DNA of 64,000 nt, from positions 4,588,001-4,652,000 of the forward strand of contig OZ245881.1 of NCBI GenBank assembly GCA_965229505.1. Direction: 5' to 3'. Below the pieces are notes generated by a model. The model did not search any database, had not been told where the DNA came from, and saw only the letters and a list, made by a program, of their open reading frames with translations. Positions 1 to 9,607 of the stretch are shown here, one piece after another (positions within the stretch are counted from its first letter, which is position 1; each line of letters starts with the position of its first letter). The DNA is from UBA6059 sp040219045. Lineage in GTDB: Bacteria; Bacteroidota; Bacteroidia; Cytophagales; Cyclobacteriaceae. Made by a program: the position numbers and the translations under genes.

Positions 1-759
1 ATTGAGACTAAACTAATTACTTCCAATGAAGAAGGTCAGAATGATGCGTTTAGTTCAATTGACTTTGATGAAAATGGAATTATTCTCAAGACTAATTTCG
101 CGCAAGTGTTTCCCGAGTATTACACCAAACCTGACTCTCTTTTTGAGTTTTTGATATTAAACCTGTTAGAGCAGAATTTTGATTTGAGTATATATCCTGT
201 CTGCTATGGTGGACAATGGTTTGATGAGTTCCTTCAGTCTACATTTAGTAGCTGTGGAGAAGAAGAAAACTGTAGTGCGAAACTTGAGCTTGACGGTGAG
301 CAAAATGCGACGCTACTCATTTCGAAAGATATCATTGCGGATGAGATATACGATAAATTTAATCCGGTGAGAGAAAAGGCCCCAACACTCTATTATGATC
401 GATACCTGATTTCATTTGATAGTACTGGTCGACCAGGCAAGATCACTTCGGAGGACTGGATTAGTGATTTCAAATCAGGATCAGCTTCACATTGGTTTAG
501 TTATTATGAAAACGGTTTGATACAGGAGTATTTCAATGGCGATCCTGATGCTGCTTTGAGGTATAGATTGAGGTATGAGTATGAGGATAATAATCTGGCG
601 CTGATAGAAAAATCCCTGCGAAATCAGCGAAATAATTCCTGGGAGATTCAGTCATCCATAGTGCTACAGTGGGAGGGGAGTCGATTGAAATCGGCAATTA
701 AATTTGATGATGAAGGTCGGCAGCATTACGTTCAGGAGTTTAACTATATTTTTTTCTGA
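1..759 (+). CDS. Hypothetical protein, 5' end cut by window edge
   Basis: The reading frame is open from base 1, so the true start lies outside the window and the GTG at 106 is only an internal codon. About 252 residues are visible. The last 100 residues are rich in Tyr, Asp, Glu and Asn and contain phrases such as YYENGLIQEYF and RYRLRYEYEDNN, like the YD-type beta repeats found in many secreted Bacteroidota proteins. No catalytic motif is recognised. The secretion signal, if any, would be in the missing part. The gene ends 62 bases before msrA. I do not recognise the family. Confidence 0.7.
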   Translation: METKLITSNEEGQNDAFSSIDFDENGIILKTNFAQVFPEYYTKPDSLFEFLILNLLEQNFDLSIYPVCYGGQWFDEFLQSTFSSCGEEENCSAKLELDGEQNATLLISKDIIADEIYDKFNPVREKAPTLYYDRYLISFDSTGRPGKITSEDWISDFKSGSASHWFSYYENGLIQEYFNGDPDAALRYRLRYEYEDNNLALIEKSLRNQRNNSWEIQSSIVLQWEGSRLKSAIKFDDEGRQHYVQEFNYIFF

Positions 760-821
760 ACATAACTCTCGTTTACGGCGTTTGCCTTGGAATATTTAAT
801 CATAATTAGGAAGATAAGATA

Positions 822-1364
822 ATGGCAGAGTTAGCAACTTTTGGAGCCGGGTGTTTTTGGTGTACTGAAGCGGTGTTTCAGCGACTCAAAGGTGTGGAGA
901 AGGTAGTCTCTGGGTTCTCCGGAGGTAATATTAAGAATCCAGCTTACCGTGAAGTAGTATCGGGCCGAACAGGTCATGCGGAGGTGACTCAGATTACTTT
1001 CGACCCTGCAGTGATCAGTTATCAGGAACTGCTAGAGGTCTTTTGGAAGACGCATGACCCTACCACGCTGAACCGTCAAGGTGCGGATGTTGGAACTCAT
1101 TATCGCTCTATTGTTCTATATCATAACGACGAACAAGGGAAGCTCGCCAATGAGTATAAAATAAAACTGGATGCCACGGATATCTGGCCCAATCCTATTG
1201 TTACTGAAGTTGCTCCATTTGAGGCATTTTACCCTGCTGATGAGCAGCATCAGGACTTTTACAATCAGAACCAGAGTCAACCTTACTGCACCTTTGTGAT
1301 CAACCCTAAAGTGAATAAGCTCAAGGCAGTTTTTGCTGATAAGCTGAAGATGGGCGTATCCTAG
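822..1364 (+). CDS. msrA: Peptide-methionine (S)-S-oxide reductase MsrA
   Basis: MsrA reduces the S-epimer of methionine sulfoxide in free form and in proteins, repairing oxidative damage in the cytoplasm. The protein has 180 residues, normal for the short single-domain form. The signature GAGCFWCTEAVF is at residues 8-19, with the catalytic Cys at 11 and a second Cys at 14. The GHAEVTQITFDP, THDPTTLNRQGADVGTHYRS and YPADEQHQDF stretches are classic MsrA. No MsrB domain is fused. The ATG is preceded by an AGGAAG-like purine tract. It appears to be a single-gene unit. Confidence 0.96.
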   Translation: MAELATFGAGCFWCTEAVFQRLKGVEKVVSGFSGGNIKNPAYREVVSGRTGHAEVTQITFDPAVISYQELLEVFWKTHDPTTLNRQGADVGTHYRSIVLYHNDEQGKLANEYKIKLDATDIWPNPIVTEVAPFEAFYPADEQHQDFYNQNQSQPYCTFVINPKVNKLKAVFADKLKMGVS

Positions 1365-1464
1365 TGGAAATCGGCAAGCTTTCAGACTCCTCAGCCTGTG
1401 ACCTTTGCTGTTGATATGATGCTTTAAGTCGTATGTCGTGTTGACACTCATCGAGATGTAAAAT

Positions 1465-1496
1465 GATCGTTTTGAAGCGTATCATTCAAAACGATC
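1465..1496. promoter_or_regulatory. 12-bp perfect inverted repeat abutting a permease start codon
   Basis: The arms at 1465-1476 (GATCGTTTTGAA) and 1485-1496 (TTCAAAACGATC) are perfect inverted copies separated by 8 bases. The ATG of the permease is at 1500, three bases after the right arm. In RNA the hairpin would cover the whole ribosome-docking zone. In DNA it would be a good operator for a dimeric regulator. Neither role is proven. Confidence 0.55.
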
Positions 1497-1499
1497 GCT

Positions 1500-3959
1500 A
1501 TGCTACGCAACTACATCAAGATATCTGTTCGCAATATTAAGAAGCACCCCGTTTTTTCCCTGATCAACATTCTGGGTCTCGCCTTGGGTATTTCAATATT
1601 CATTTTCATCGATCAGTTTCTACAGTTCGAGTACAGCTATGATCAGTTTCATCAGGATAGTGAGTCAATCTATCGTGTTACCACAAACAGATACCTGAGA
1701 GGTGAGCTCATAGGCAGTACTGCAGCGGCAATGCCTCCGTTAAAACCTCTCGTCAAAGAGAATATCGCGGAGGTATCCGAGGTTGTGAGAATCTATCATG
1801 ACGGACTCTTCGTCCTTGAAAACCCTCATGCGGCCAGTAAGGCCATCTATGAGGAAGAAAAAGCCTACTATGCCGATCCTGAGTTCTTCCAGGTCTTTGG
1901 ATTTGAAGTGCTCGCCGGTAACCCAAAAACCGCATTGGATGCTATTCAGAAAGTGGCGCTAAGTGAAAGTGCTGCCAACCGGTATTTTGGCAAGACTGAC
2001 GTGATTGGCCAGATGCTCAAAGCTACCAACCAACGAGAAGTAGTATATCGCGTGAGTGCCGTGTATGCTGATCCACCTGTCAACTCTCATTTCAAGCCTG
2101 ATATTGTTTTTTCTTTCCTGACCTATCTCGACGTTGTGCATCCGGATTGGGGGGTAAGAACCAATTGGGTATGGAATGATTTTCGAACCTATATGCGTAT
2201 CGAGAATGCTACTCCATCTATAATAGAAAGGCGAATTAACGATCTGGCTCAGCAAACCTGGGGAGATCAATATGCTGAAAGAGAAGTGAACTACGAGTTC
2301 TTTCTGCAACCTATAGAACAAATTCACCACACGTCGAATCTGCTACAGGAGTTTGAGAAGAATATAGATGCCGACATTCTCTCTTGGCTTAGAGTAATAT
2401 CAATACTGATCCTGATAGTGGCCTGGATTAATTACATCAACCTCTCCACCGCAAGATCACTGGAAAGAGCCAAAGAAGTGGGGGTGAGAAAGACCATAGG
2501 TGCGAGCCGTAATAACCTCAGCATTCAATTCTTGATAGAGGCGCTGATAGTCAATGTATTGGCTTTGGTTATTGCTATGCTTATGGTGTTGCTTTGCAAC
2601 GAGCCAATCACAAGTTGGCTGAAGCTTGACTATACCTTTTCATTTGGTGGGGAACTGATCTTTCCAATGCTGCTCGTGCTGTTCGGTGGGCTGGTCTCCC
2701 GCATCTATCCTGCATTGGTCCTGAGCAGTTTTCGTACTACAGCGGTGTTGAAAGGTAAGTTTCGGAATTCCCGATCGGGGCTCATAGTGAGAAAATCCCT
2801 TGTCTACCTTCAGTTTATCATCACTCCATTATTGGTTGGTGGTACTTACTTGATTTATCTCCAGACCAACCTACTGATCAATCGCGATATTGGTGTCGAT
2901 ATAGATCAGGTGGCGATGATCAAAGCACCCAAAGTGGAATATGCCAATCTGGACATTCGTTACGATCGTTTTGTGGATCAGGCTCAGCAGTCATCTAACA
3001 CTGAGAAAGTGTCATCGATGATAATGCTTCCTGGTGACAACATAGGATGGTACTCTTGGTTTCGTCTGCTGGGCGATACGACAAGTGCCAGTTATATGAA
3101 TATTAATCTGGTCGAGTATGGGTTTGAGGATGTTGTTGATCTCCAATTAATTGCAGGACGCTCCTTTGATCACTCATTTGCCGATAGTGCCAACCTGATC
3201 ATTAATGAATCGGCCGCAGCTATGTGGGGGTACACACCTGACGAGATCATAGGCGCGACGTTTCGATGGAGCTATTCCCCTACTATTCCATATTTTGACA
3301 AAACGGTGGTTGGTGTGATTAGCAACCATGTGCAGGAAGCGTATGAGGCCGAAGAAGTTCCGGTGATTTATTCTTTGAGAAGATATACCCCGGCCAGGTT
3401 TGCTCCGGATCATTATTTGGTGCGGCTGACTGCACAACGTGAGGGATCCAACGGAGCAATAGAGACTGAGCTGTCCAGACTAGAGTTACTTTGGTCAGAT
3501 TATTTTCCCAACGACCCGTTTAATTATACTTTCCTGGATGACTCATTTGAGAGAAAGTTTGCGAATGAGATGCTGTTCAGTAAAGTGGTCAATGCCTTTG
3601 CTACGCTATCACTTATTATCGCAGGATTGGGGCTCTTTGGTCTGGCATCCTTCTCTATACTTCAGCGCACCAAGGAGATCGGTATCCGCAAGGTGCTAGG
3701 CGCTAGCGCAATGCGGATATCTCGCATGATCTTATCAGAATACTTGCTCCTAATAGGCACAGCCTACCTGATTAGCCTCCCCATACTTTACTATATCGCC
3801 AGCAACTGGCTTGAAAACTATGCGCTCCGTGTCGAGTTAGGTCCGATTTTCTTTGTACTGCCCCTGATGGTTTCGTTAATGATAGGCCTTATTAGCGTGT
3901 CTTATCAGACAAATAAGGCTACCAGCCAAAATGCTGTAAAATCCCTGCGGTATAAATAA
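1500..3959 (+). CDS. FtsX/MacB-type ABC transporter permease (819 aa)
   Basis: This is an inner-membrane permease with two FtsX cores, each preceded by a large periplasmic MacB-like domain, the layout common in Bacteroidota. TM1 is near residues 20-42. The first FtsX unit carries KEVGVRKTIGAS and the second, near the C-terminus, carries KEIGIRKVLGAS. These conserved cytoplasmic loops are thought to couple to the ATPase. The protein ends in the usual family tail, here AVKSLRYK. No ATP-binding partner is next to it, so it probably shares an ATPase encoded elsewhere. Such systems tend to act in mechanotransmission, lipoprotein handling or peptide export; the substrate is unknown. The start is set by the ATG that follows the inverted repeat. 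Confidence 0.9.
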   Translation: MLRNYIKISVRNIKKHPVFSLINILGLALGISIFIFIDQFLQFEYSYDQFHQDSESIYRVTTNRYLRGELIGSTAAAMPPLKPLVKENIAEVSEVVRIYHDGLFVLENPHAASKAIYEEEKAYYADPEFFQVFGFEVLAGNPKTALDAIQKVALSESAANRYFGKTDVIGQMLKATNQREVVYRVSAVYADPPVNSHFKPDIVFSFLTYLDVVHPDWGVRTNWVWNDFRTYMRIENATPSIIERRINDLAQQTWGDQYAEREVNYEFFLQPIEQIHHTSNLLQEFEKNIDADILSWLRVISILILIVAWINYINLSTARSLERAKEVGVRKTIGASRNNLSIQFLIEALIVNVLALVIAMLMVLLCNEPITSWLKLDYTFSFGGELIFPMLLVLFGGLVSRIYPALVLSSFRTTAVLKGKFRNSRSGLIVRKSLVYLQFIITPLLVGGTYLIYLQTNLLINRDIGVDIDQVAMIKAPKVEYANLDIRYDRFVDQAQQSSNTEKVSSMIMLPGDNIGWYSWFRLLGDTTSASYMNINLVEYGFEDVVDLQLIAGRSFDHSFADSANLIINESAAAMWGYTPDEIIGATFRWSYSPTIPYFDKTVVGVISNHVQEAYEAEEVPVIYSLRRYTPARFAPDHYLVRLTAQREGSNGAIETELSRLELLWSDYFPNDPFNYTFLDDSFERKFANEMLFSKVVNAFATLSLIIAGLGLFGLASFSILQRTKEIGIRKVLGASAMRISRMILSEYLLLIGTAYLISLPILYYIASNWLENYALRVELGPIFFVLPLMVSLMIGLISVSYQTNKATSQNAVKSLRYK

Positions 3960-3969
3960 TTGAATGATT

Positions 3970-3985
3970 TGAGCATCAGTGCTCA
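3970..3985 (+). terminator. Short hairpin after the permease gene
   Basis: TGAGCA and TGCTCA form a 6-bp stem with a 4-base loop, 10 bases after the permease stop. There is no T tract directly behind it, so it is a weak terminator candidate. Confidence 0.3.
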
Positions 3986-4084
3986 GCTTAATTAGACTCG
4001 TTTCAAATTGATCTTATTCATAACAAATAGTTGGCCTTAAGCTTATATCTATAAACTATATGTAGAAACATAAAAAATTGAAAT

Positions 4085-4324
4085 ATGAGCACTCCAACTA
4101 TAGCAGCCAAGAATCCCGCACCAGTAGAACTAGAAGCAGGTAAGACCTACGCGTGGTGTTCCTGCGGTAATTCAAGCAACCAGCCATTCTGTGATGGATC
4201 ACACAAGGGCTCTGACTTCACGCCGACCATGTTCAAGGCCGAAGAGTCCAAGACGGCTTATCTATGCCAGTGCAAGCATTCTGACAATGGAGCATTTTGT
4301 GACGGTACGCATAAGACTTTGTGA
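4085..4324 (+). CDS. Tandem CDGSH-type iron-sulfur protein
   Basis: This is a 79-residue soluble protein with two CDGSH zinc-finger-like motifs, each expected to bind a redox-active [2Fe-2S] cluster by three Cys and one His. The first is CSCGNSSNQPFCDGSH (about residues 28-43) and the second CQCKHSDNGAFCDGTH (about 61-76). Two-motif bacterial members resemble the class related to mitochondrial mitoNEET and Miner2. They are thought to work in electron transfer or cluster delivery. It has no signal peptide and is a single gene, with an AT-rich upstream region. The substrate or partner is unknown. Confidence 0.9.
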   Translation: MSTPTIAAKNPAPVELEAGKTYAWCSCGNSSNQPFCDGSHKGSDFTPTMFKAEESKTAYLCQCKHSDNGAFCDGTHKTL

Positions 4325-4484
4325 GGTGCGGTATTTATAATCTAGAAGCTGATAATATGACACTTCTTGTTGCTGGTTGAATTATCATTCAAATTTTACT
4401 CAACACATGTTATAATTTCTGGAGAGTTTCTTTGAAAGGAGAATCAACTTTGATAATATGATGTTCGATTCTTAAAACAGAGCT

Positions 4485-6692
4485 ATGAATTTCGTGTCAA
4501 TTGTCACTACAGTCACCCTTGTCTTATCGTCCATCGTACTGAAAGCGAAAAATCCGGAACAATGTGCACTTAACAAATTTATAGGAGACTGGTATGGACA
4601 ACTTGAATATCACGGCGGAACTGTTTTTTTGGCACATCTTCAAATTCAGAAAGTGAAAGGATGTCAATTAGAGGGAGTCATAAACTGGCCCGATTATTTT
4701 AATAGCCAGACGAAGGTTACAGGTAGTATGGTTGGTGACCATATCGAACTTAAAGAAGTAGCACTTAATCGGGGAATATTCATGGATTTAAATAAGTCAA
4801 CTTTCTCCTTAAAACCGGATGATAATGGAGCTCTCGAAGGTACTGCATTTGTGGACGGTGAGAATGTAGCATCTTTTGATTTTAACTCAGCTAATAGCCT
4901 ATCGGAGAGTGAATTTGAACAAATAAGTGGTGCATATTCAACATCCGCGGAGATATATGGATACGCTAATGTTGTGGAACGGTCAGATCAATCTTTCGAG
5001 AAAATATATTCAGAATATATCGAGACCAATGGCGATGGAAGTCTACCCTTCGGTATCGAAGTAGATGGTCTTGCTTATTTCGAAAACCTAGAAATCCCAT
5101 TACGATTCCTAATAAGTCCTCTTGGACAGCTGTATATGGAGATGAGATTACAAAATTTAGAAATGATAATGGTCAAGACGGATAGTTTAAGCTGGACCTA
5201 TGACCCAATGAAAGATCAGGTTTCTCTCAGCGAAGGAAACAGTACTAATGACTACATGAGAGTCTTCTCTGGAGGCTTGCACTCCCTGGATACGGTCGAT
5301 GTGAATCGCATTTCGGTTTTTGAGGCGAATGTTAATGGTAATTCTGTATACCGCGTGCTCTATTCTGACGAGTTATCCATACCCCAGAAAGCTTTTTATA
5401 TAGACCAAGAAACTCATCTATTGATCAGAGAAGAGACCTCAGAAAAGATCATACATTATGAAAACTATGATAAAATACTGGGATTTTGGTTGCCAGCCAG
5501 TATGACACAATATGAGGTTCATAATAAGGTAGGTAAATTCAGATTTGATGAGTATCGAAAGGTGGATCATATTGATGAGTCTGTTTTTGAGATTCCCGAG
5601 AGACTAAAAAACAAGATTGCCAAACCACCTACAGTCAAATCCTCGTGGGCTGATGAAGCTAAGTTGGCTTTTGATTCTCAGAACTATTCTCAATCAATTG
5701 AACTGTATACAAATGCAATAGAACAGAACCCTACTGACGAAGGATTATACTACAGACGGGGTGTAGCGCGCTATTTGACCGAGGATAATTATGGGGCCAT
5801 GGCTGATTTTCAAAGGGCTATCGACCTCAACAGCACAGTAGGAGATTATTATAACCGCAGAGGCCTTGTGAAATATAGGTTTGCTGATTTTCAGTCAGCA
5901 AAAACTGATTTTGTACTTGCTCAGAAGATGGATACAACACTCGCTGTGGCCCTGATGAATGCTGCTTTCGCAGATTATCAGCTCTCCGAGTTTGATAGTG
6001 CTGTTTTCCACCTTAATAAAGCAATCGAAATTGACCCCAACAATGGTCAGTTCTATCTTAACAGAGGAGCCATACACGTCGAGCAACAGAATAATAATTT
6101 GGCTATTCTTGACTATGAAAAGTGTATTGAGCTCGAATATGGAGAATTAGCTGATTTAAATAATCGAATCGGTGTAGCCTATTCGAATCAAGAAGAATAC
6201 GAGTCTTCAATAGACTACTTCAAGCGTGCTATCTCTGAAGACGAAAATAATGTCACGGCCATTGAGAACCTTGGAGATGCTTATTATTTTTCAGAATATT
6301 ATGAAGAGGCTTTAGGACAGTATAAGCTAGTCTTGAGTAGTGACTCTTTAAATGACGATCTACTTAACTCGATTGCTCTTTGTTACTATTTTTTGCACGG
6401 CTATGAAACAGCTATTGACTATCACGATAGAAGCATAAAGTTGAATACTAAAAACCCAAATTACTTTGACAATCGCGCCTATACCTTTATTGAGATGATG
6501 AAATATCAAGAAGCTATTGAGGATTTCACCAAAAGTATAGAATTGTACTCAGAGGACGCTGAGGTGTACTATCAAAGAGGTATGCTTCACGAAATTCAAC
6601 ATGATCAATTTGATGCCTGCAGAGATTATAAAGCCGCATCGGAGCTTGGGCATGAAGAAGCAAGTCAGCTTCTTGCCAATAGATGCAAATAG
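4485..6692 (+). CDS. Secreted TPR-repeat protein (735 aa)
   Basis: An N-terminal signal peptide (residues 1 to about 22) points to export. Residues of about 25-360 form a beta-rich region. Its end, YFID-then-LLIREE-then-ILGFWLPASM, resembles the LolA/LppX-like fold seen in other Bacteroidota exported proteins. From about residue 385 to the end there are some nine tetratricopeptide repeats, recognisable by phrases such as YYRRGVARYL, AMADFQRAIDL, YFKRAISEDENN and AIEDFTKSIEL. TPR arrays bind partner proteins. Codon use is more AT-rich than in the flanking genes. No enzyme motif is visible and the function is unknown. Confidence 0.85.
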   Translation: MNFVSIVTTVTLVLSSIVLKAKNPEQCALNKFIGDWYGQLEYHGGTVFLAHLQIQKVKGCQLEGVINWPDYFNSQTKVTGSMVGDHIELKEVALNRGIFMDLNKSTFSLKPDDNGALEGTAFVDGENVASFDFNSANSLSESEFEQISGAYSTSAEIYGYANVVERSDQSFEKIYSEYIETNGDGSLPFGIEVDGLAYFENLEIPLRFLISPLGQLYMEMRLQNLEMIMVKTDSLSWTYDPMKDQVSLSEGNSTNDYMRVFSGGLHSLDTVDVNRISVFEANVNGNSVYRVLYSDELSIPQKAFYIDQETHLLIREETSEKIIHYENYDKILGFWLPASMTQYEVHNKVGKFRFDEYRKVDHIDESVFEIPERLKNKIAKPPTVKSSWADEAKLAFDSQNYSQSIELYTNAIEQNPTDEGLYYRRGVARYLTEDNYGAMADFQRAIDLNSTVGDYYNRRGLVKYRFADFQSAKTDFVLAQKMDTTLAVALMNAAFADYQLSEFDSAVFHLNKAIEIDPNNGQFYLNRGAIHVEQQNNNLAILDYEKCIELEYGELADLNNRIGVAYSNQEEYESSIDYFKRAISEDENNVTAIENLGDAYYFSEYYEEALGQYKLVLSSDSLNDDLLNSIALCYYFLHGYETAIDYHDRSIKLNTKNPNYFDNRAYTFIEMMKYQEAIEDFTKSIELYSEDAEVYYQRGMLHEIQHDQFDACRDYKAASELGHEEASQLLANRCK

Positions 6693-6823
6693 TGGAATAG
6701 TTAAGGTCTTATCTGCCAGGGCTTTATCCGATAACAATAATTCTAATTGACATGATAAAAACCATGCCATACCTAAACCATTAAGAGCATGTACTAACAG
6801 TAGCAATGAACAACTATTATCCG

Positions 6824-6831
6824 TACCTTTG
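6824..6831 (+). promoter_or_regulatory. Bacteroidota -7 promoter box for the helicase gene
   Basis: TACCTTTG matches the TAnnTTTG -7 consensus exactly. Transcription would start near 6838, only about 16 bases before the likely helicase start at 6854. No clear TTG -33 box was found. Confidence 0.5.
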
Positions 6832-6853
6832 CGGCTAATTTTAATAGAAGCTT

Positions 6854-8578
6854 ATCAATACATTCAGCAAATTAGGACTCTCAGCATCGATTCTTGAGGT
6901 CCTTGATCAACTTGGGTTCGAAACACCCACACCAGTTCAAGAAAAATCCATTCCCCTCTTGTTGACCAAAGACCCGACGGATTTCATCGGGTTAGCACAG
7001 ACAGGTACAGGTAAGACAGCCGCATTCGGGCTACCGCTAATTGACCTGATCGACGAAGGGAACAGAGCTACGCAAGCACTCATCATGGCTCCCACCAGAG
7101 AGTTGGGACAACAAACTGCTCAGCAGTTGGTATCATTTTCACAGAATAACAAGGCAGTCAATATCGAGGTGGTCTATGGTGGAGCATCCATAGTAGGACA
7201 AATCAAAGCTTTAAAGCGACCTACACAGATAGTGGTGGCCACACCCGGACGATTGCTCGATCTTATCAAGAGGAAGGCAATACAGCTGGATCAGGTGCGC
7301 TATGTCGTGCTTGATGAGGCGGACGAGATGCTCAATATGGGCTTTAAGGAGGATATTGACGAAATACTATCCTACACCCAGAATGATCGGGTGACCTGGC
7401 TCTTTTCGGCTACTATGCCCAATGAGATCAGGAGGATCGTGAAAAAGTACATGTCAGCGCCATTGGAAGTATCCATCAACAGCGAAGAGAAGAGTAACAA
7501 GGATATCAGTCATAAATATGTAATGACAAAATCATCCAATAAACTACCCGGCCTGCGGAGATTTATGGATTTACAGTCAGACATGCGCGGCATTATGTTT
7601 TGTAGAACAAAGCGTGAAACGCAAGAGATTGCTGATGAGCTAGGTAGTCTGGGCTATGGGGTAGAGGCACTGCACGGTGACCTGTCTCAAGCTCAACGAG
7701 ATGCGGTCATGAAGCGTTTTAAGACCCGCTCAATGCAACTACTCATTGCTACTGATGTGGCAGCCAGAGGACTTGATGTGAACGATTTGACGCACGTCAT
7801 TCATCACACACTTCCTGATCAGCTGGAGAGTTATACTCACCGTAGTGGGCGTACCGGTAGGGCAGGAAAGAAAGGTATTTCGCTCGCCTTCATCAATCCC
7901 CGAGAAGGTAGAAAAATCACAGAACTAGAGAAGAAAATCAAAGTCACCTTCGAGAAGATAGAGGTGCCGACCATTGATTCCCTACGTAATACGCGAATTT
8001 CCAATTGGGCCAACCTAATTGTAAACACCAAAGTGGACGCTCAGGCTGATGCGATACTAGAGCAACTTTCTGAGAAATTTGCGGACCTTAGCAAAGAGGA
8101 TATCCTCAAGCGCCTGATCACATCACAGCTTGATCACCTTACCGTACAGAATGGGGAAGAGGCTAATCTCAACGAGACCCATGGTGGTGCTCCAGGGAAA
8201 AGAGATCTTGGCAAGTTTCATCGCTACTTCGTCAATATCGGTCTGATGGATGGTATGACCAAGGGTGACCTCATTCACTTCCTGGCCGATATAGCTAACG
8301 TGGATCGTAAGTTTTTTGGAGACCTGACCATGCAGAAGAACTGTGCCTACTTTGATGTAGATGGCAGTAAAGATGACGGTTTAGAGCAGAAGTTTGATGG
8401 AGTGGAGATCGAAGGCAGAAGCATCCGTGTCAATCGTGATGACGAAGCAGAAATGCGAAGACCTAAAGACTTCCACAAAAAGAAGAGCTTCTCCGGCAAA
8501 AGGCGATCAAGTGGTGGCGGAGGGAAGTCTGGTAAGGATTTCCGTCGCGGTGGTGGCGGTAAGAGGAGGAGTAGATAG
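6854..8578 (+). CDS. DEAD-box ATP-dependent RNA helicase (CsdA/DbpA-like), probable non-AUG start
   Basis: This ATP-dependent RNA helicase remodels structured RNA and is typically linked to ribosome assembly and cold growth. Visible in order are a Q motif ending GFETPTPVQ, Walker A AQTGTGKT, DEAD in VLDEADEM, SAT in FSATMP, HRSGRTGRAG (motif VI), a DbpA-type RNA-binding domain around YFVNIGLMDGMTKGDL, and a basic Gly/Arg/Ser tail. The first ATG, GTG or TTG in frame is the TTG at 6959, which would remove the Q motif needed for adenine binding. The frame stays open back to the TAG at 6845, and family alignment puts the start at the ATC codon at 6854 (reads xNTFSKLGLS). That gives 574 residues. 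A G-to-C change or base error in an original ATG is the alternative. Confidence 0.85.
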   Translation: MNTFSKLGLSASILEVLDQLGFETPTPVQEKSIPLLLTKDPTDFIGLAQTGTGKTAAFGLPLIDLIDEGNRATQALIMAPTRELGQQTAQQLVSFSQNNKAVNIEVVYGGASIVGQIKALKRPTQIVVATPGRLLDLIKRKAIQLDQVRYVVLDEADEMLNMGFKEDIDEILSYTQNDRVTWLFSATMPNEIRRIVKKYMSAPLEVSINSEEKSNKDISHKYVMTKSSNKLPGLRRFMDLQSDMRGIMFCRTKRETQEIADELGSLGYGVEALHGDLSQAQRDAVMKRFKTRSMQLLIATDVAARGLDVNDLTHVIHHTLPDQLESYTHRSGRTGRAGKKGISLAFINPREGRKITELEKKIKVTFEKIEVPTIDSLRNTRISNWANLIVNTKVDAQADAILEQLSEKFADLSKEDILKRLITSQLDHLTVQNGEEANLNETHGGAPGKRDLGKFHRYFVNIGLMDGMTKGDLIHFLADIANVDRKFFGDLTMQKNCAYFDVDGSKDDGLEQKFDGVEIEGRSIRVNRDDEAEMRRPKDFHKKKSFSGKRRSSGGGGKSGKDFRRGGGGKRRSR

Positions 8579-8711
8579 TAGCATCCGGCGTGACCGTAAC
8601 ATGCAAATCTATGGTTACGTTGTGTAATCCACCCCAACATGCAAAATACCCAGTAGAAGGTATTCCATGACAGCAGTATTTTTTTGAATTTTGTGTATTA
8701 GCAATCAACAA

Positions 8712-9455
8712 ATGAAAAAGATACTAAAATCAATAGTTGGAATACTCGCCTTGGCTTTTGGAGTCTATGAGTTTTACGACAATTTCCTGACAACTCCAGA
8801 CTATGGTGACTCGATTAAGGTAGACGGAACTGAGATATTCTATTCTGGAGTTGATACCTCACTTGTCAGAGAACTGGGTGACTACCTCATCGCTGCGGGG
8901 TTTACAGATGGTGAAGACAAGTCGGTTCGACTGCAAAGAGTAGCTAGCGGATACTCGTTTGGAGGTGTATATAATGAGCGTGTATGGAATGATAGCGCTC
9001 ATCTGGATGCTGGATATGATTTTGCCAAGGAGCTCTCACTTTATGTATTTGATTCCGAACCCGTCACATTTCAGGTATGTAATCAGGAGTTTGCCGTACA
9101 GAATGAGGTGACATTTAATATTGCTGATTTCCCCTATGGCTGGGAACAAAACTATGGAAAGACCCGGCTTTTCTTCACGCCGCGCGTCAATTACACCGAA
9201 GCTAACAGGCTAGGTGACTATCTCGAAAGTCAAGGGTTTACTGAATTTTCATCTACCGTTCAGCTGGACAAGTCAGACACTGCTTATCATCTCAATCAAG
9301 TGACCTTGGAAGATTATTGGCATGATGAAGAGTACTTAATGTCTGTACATGCTTCTGCACAAGAACTCTCAAAGGCTGTCTTCAACGGATACCGTCTTGT
9401 CTACTCGCTTTGTGATGCAGAGTTGAGAATCAAAACTTCAGTTTCAAGCGATTAA
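8712..9455 (+). CDS. Membrane-anchored or secreted protein with an internal duplication
   Basis: The 247-residue product starts at the ATG at 8712; the upstream TTG at 8691 would add seven residues before the hydrophobic segment. Residues 1-20 form a signal peptide or anchor. The rest is two copies of about 90 residues. Each begins with a short beta strand, then LGDYL..(A/S)(A/Q)GFT, then a strand pair, then (A)KELS or AQELS helix text, then V(T/Y)(F/S).C(N/D). This is an internal tandem duplication. I do not recognise the fold or function. A promoter is not obvious. Confidence 0.75.
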   Translation: MKKILKSIVGILALAFGVYEFYDNFLTTPDYGDSIKVDGTEIFYSGVDTSLVRELGDYLIAAGFTDGEDKSVRLQRVASGYSFGGVYNERVWNDSAHLDAGYDFAKELSLYVFDSEPVTFQVCNQEFAVQNEVTFNIADFPYGWEQNYGKTRLFFTPRVNYTEANRLGDYLESQGFTEFSSTVQLDKSDTAYHLNQVTLEDYWHDEEYLMSVHASAQELSKAVFNGYRLVYSLCDAELRIKTSVSSD

Positions 9456-9607
9456 GTGAATCAATTTACTTGCTGATTTAGACAGTTACCCCGGTAAGTA
9501 TTCAACGGCGCTACTATTGATGAAGGTTGACACTTTCGCCAAATGAACATCTGGATATTCATTTAGCGGTTGACCTAGTATGAGCAGACTTAAATGAATG
9601 TCACTTC

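Noticed and set aside
6959..8578. TTG at 6959 as helicase start
   Set aside because: It removes the Q motif and most of the N-terminal domain; the upstream frame has family text.
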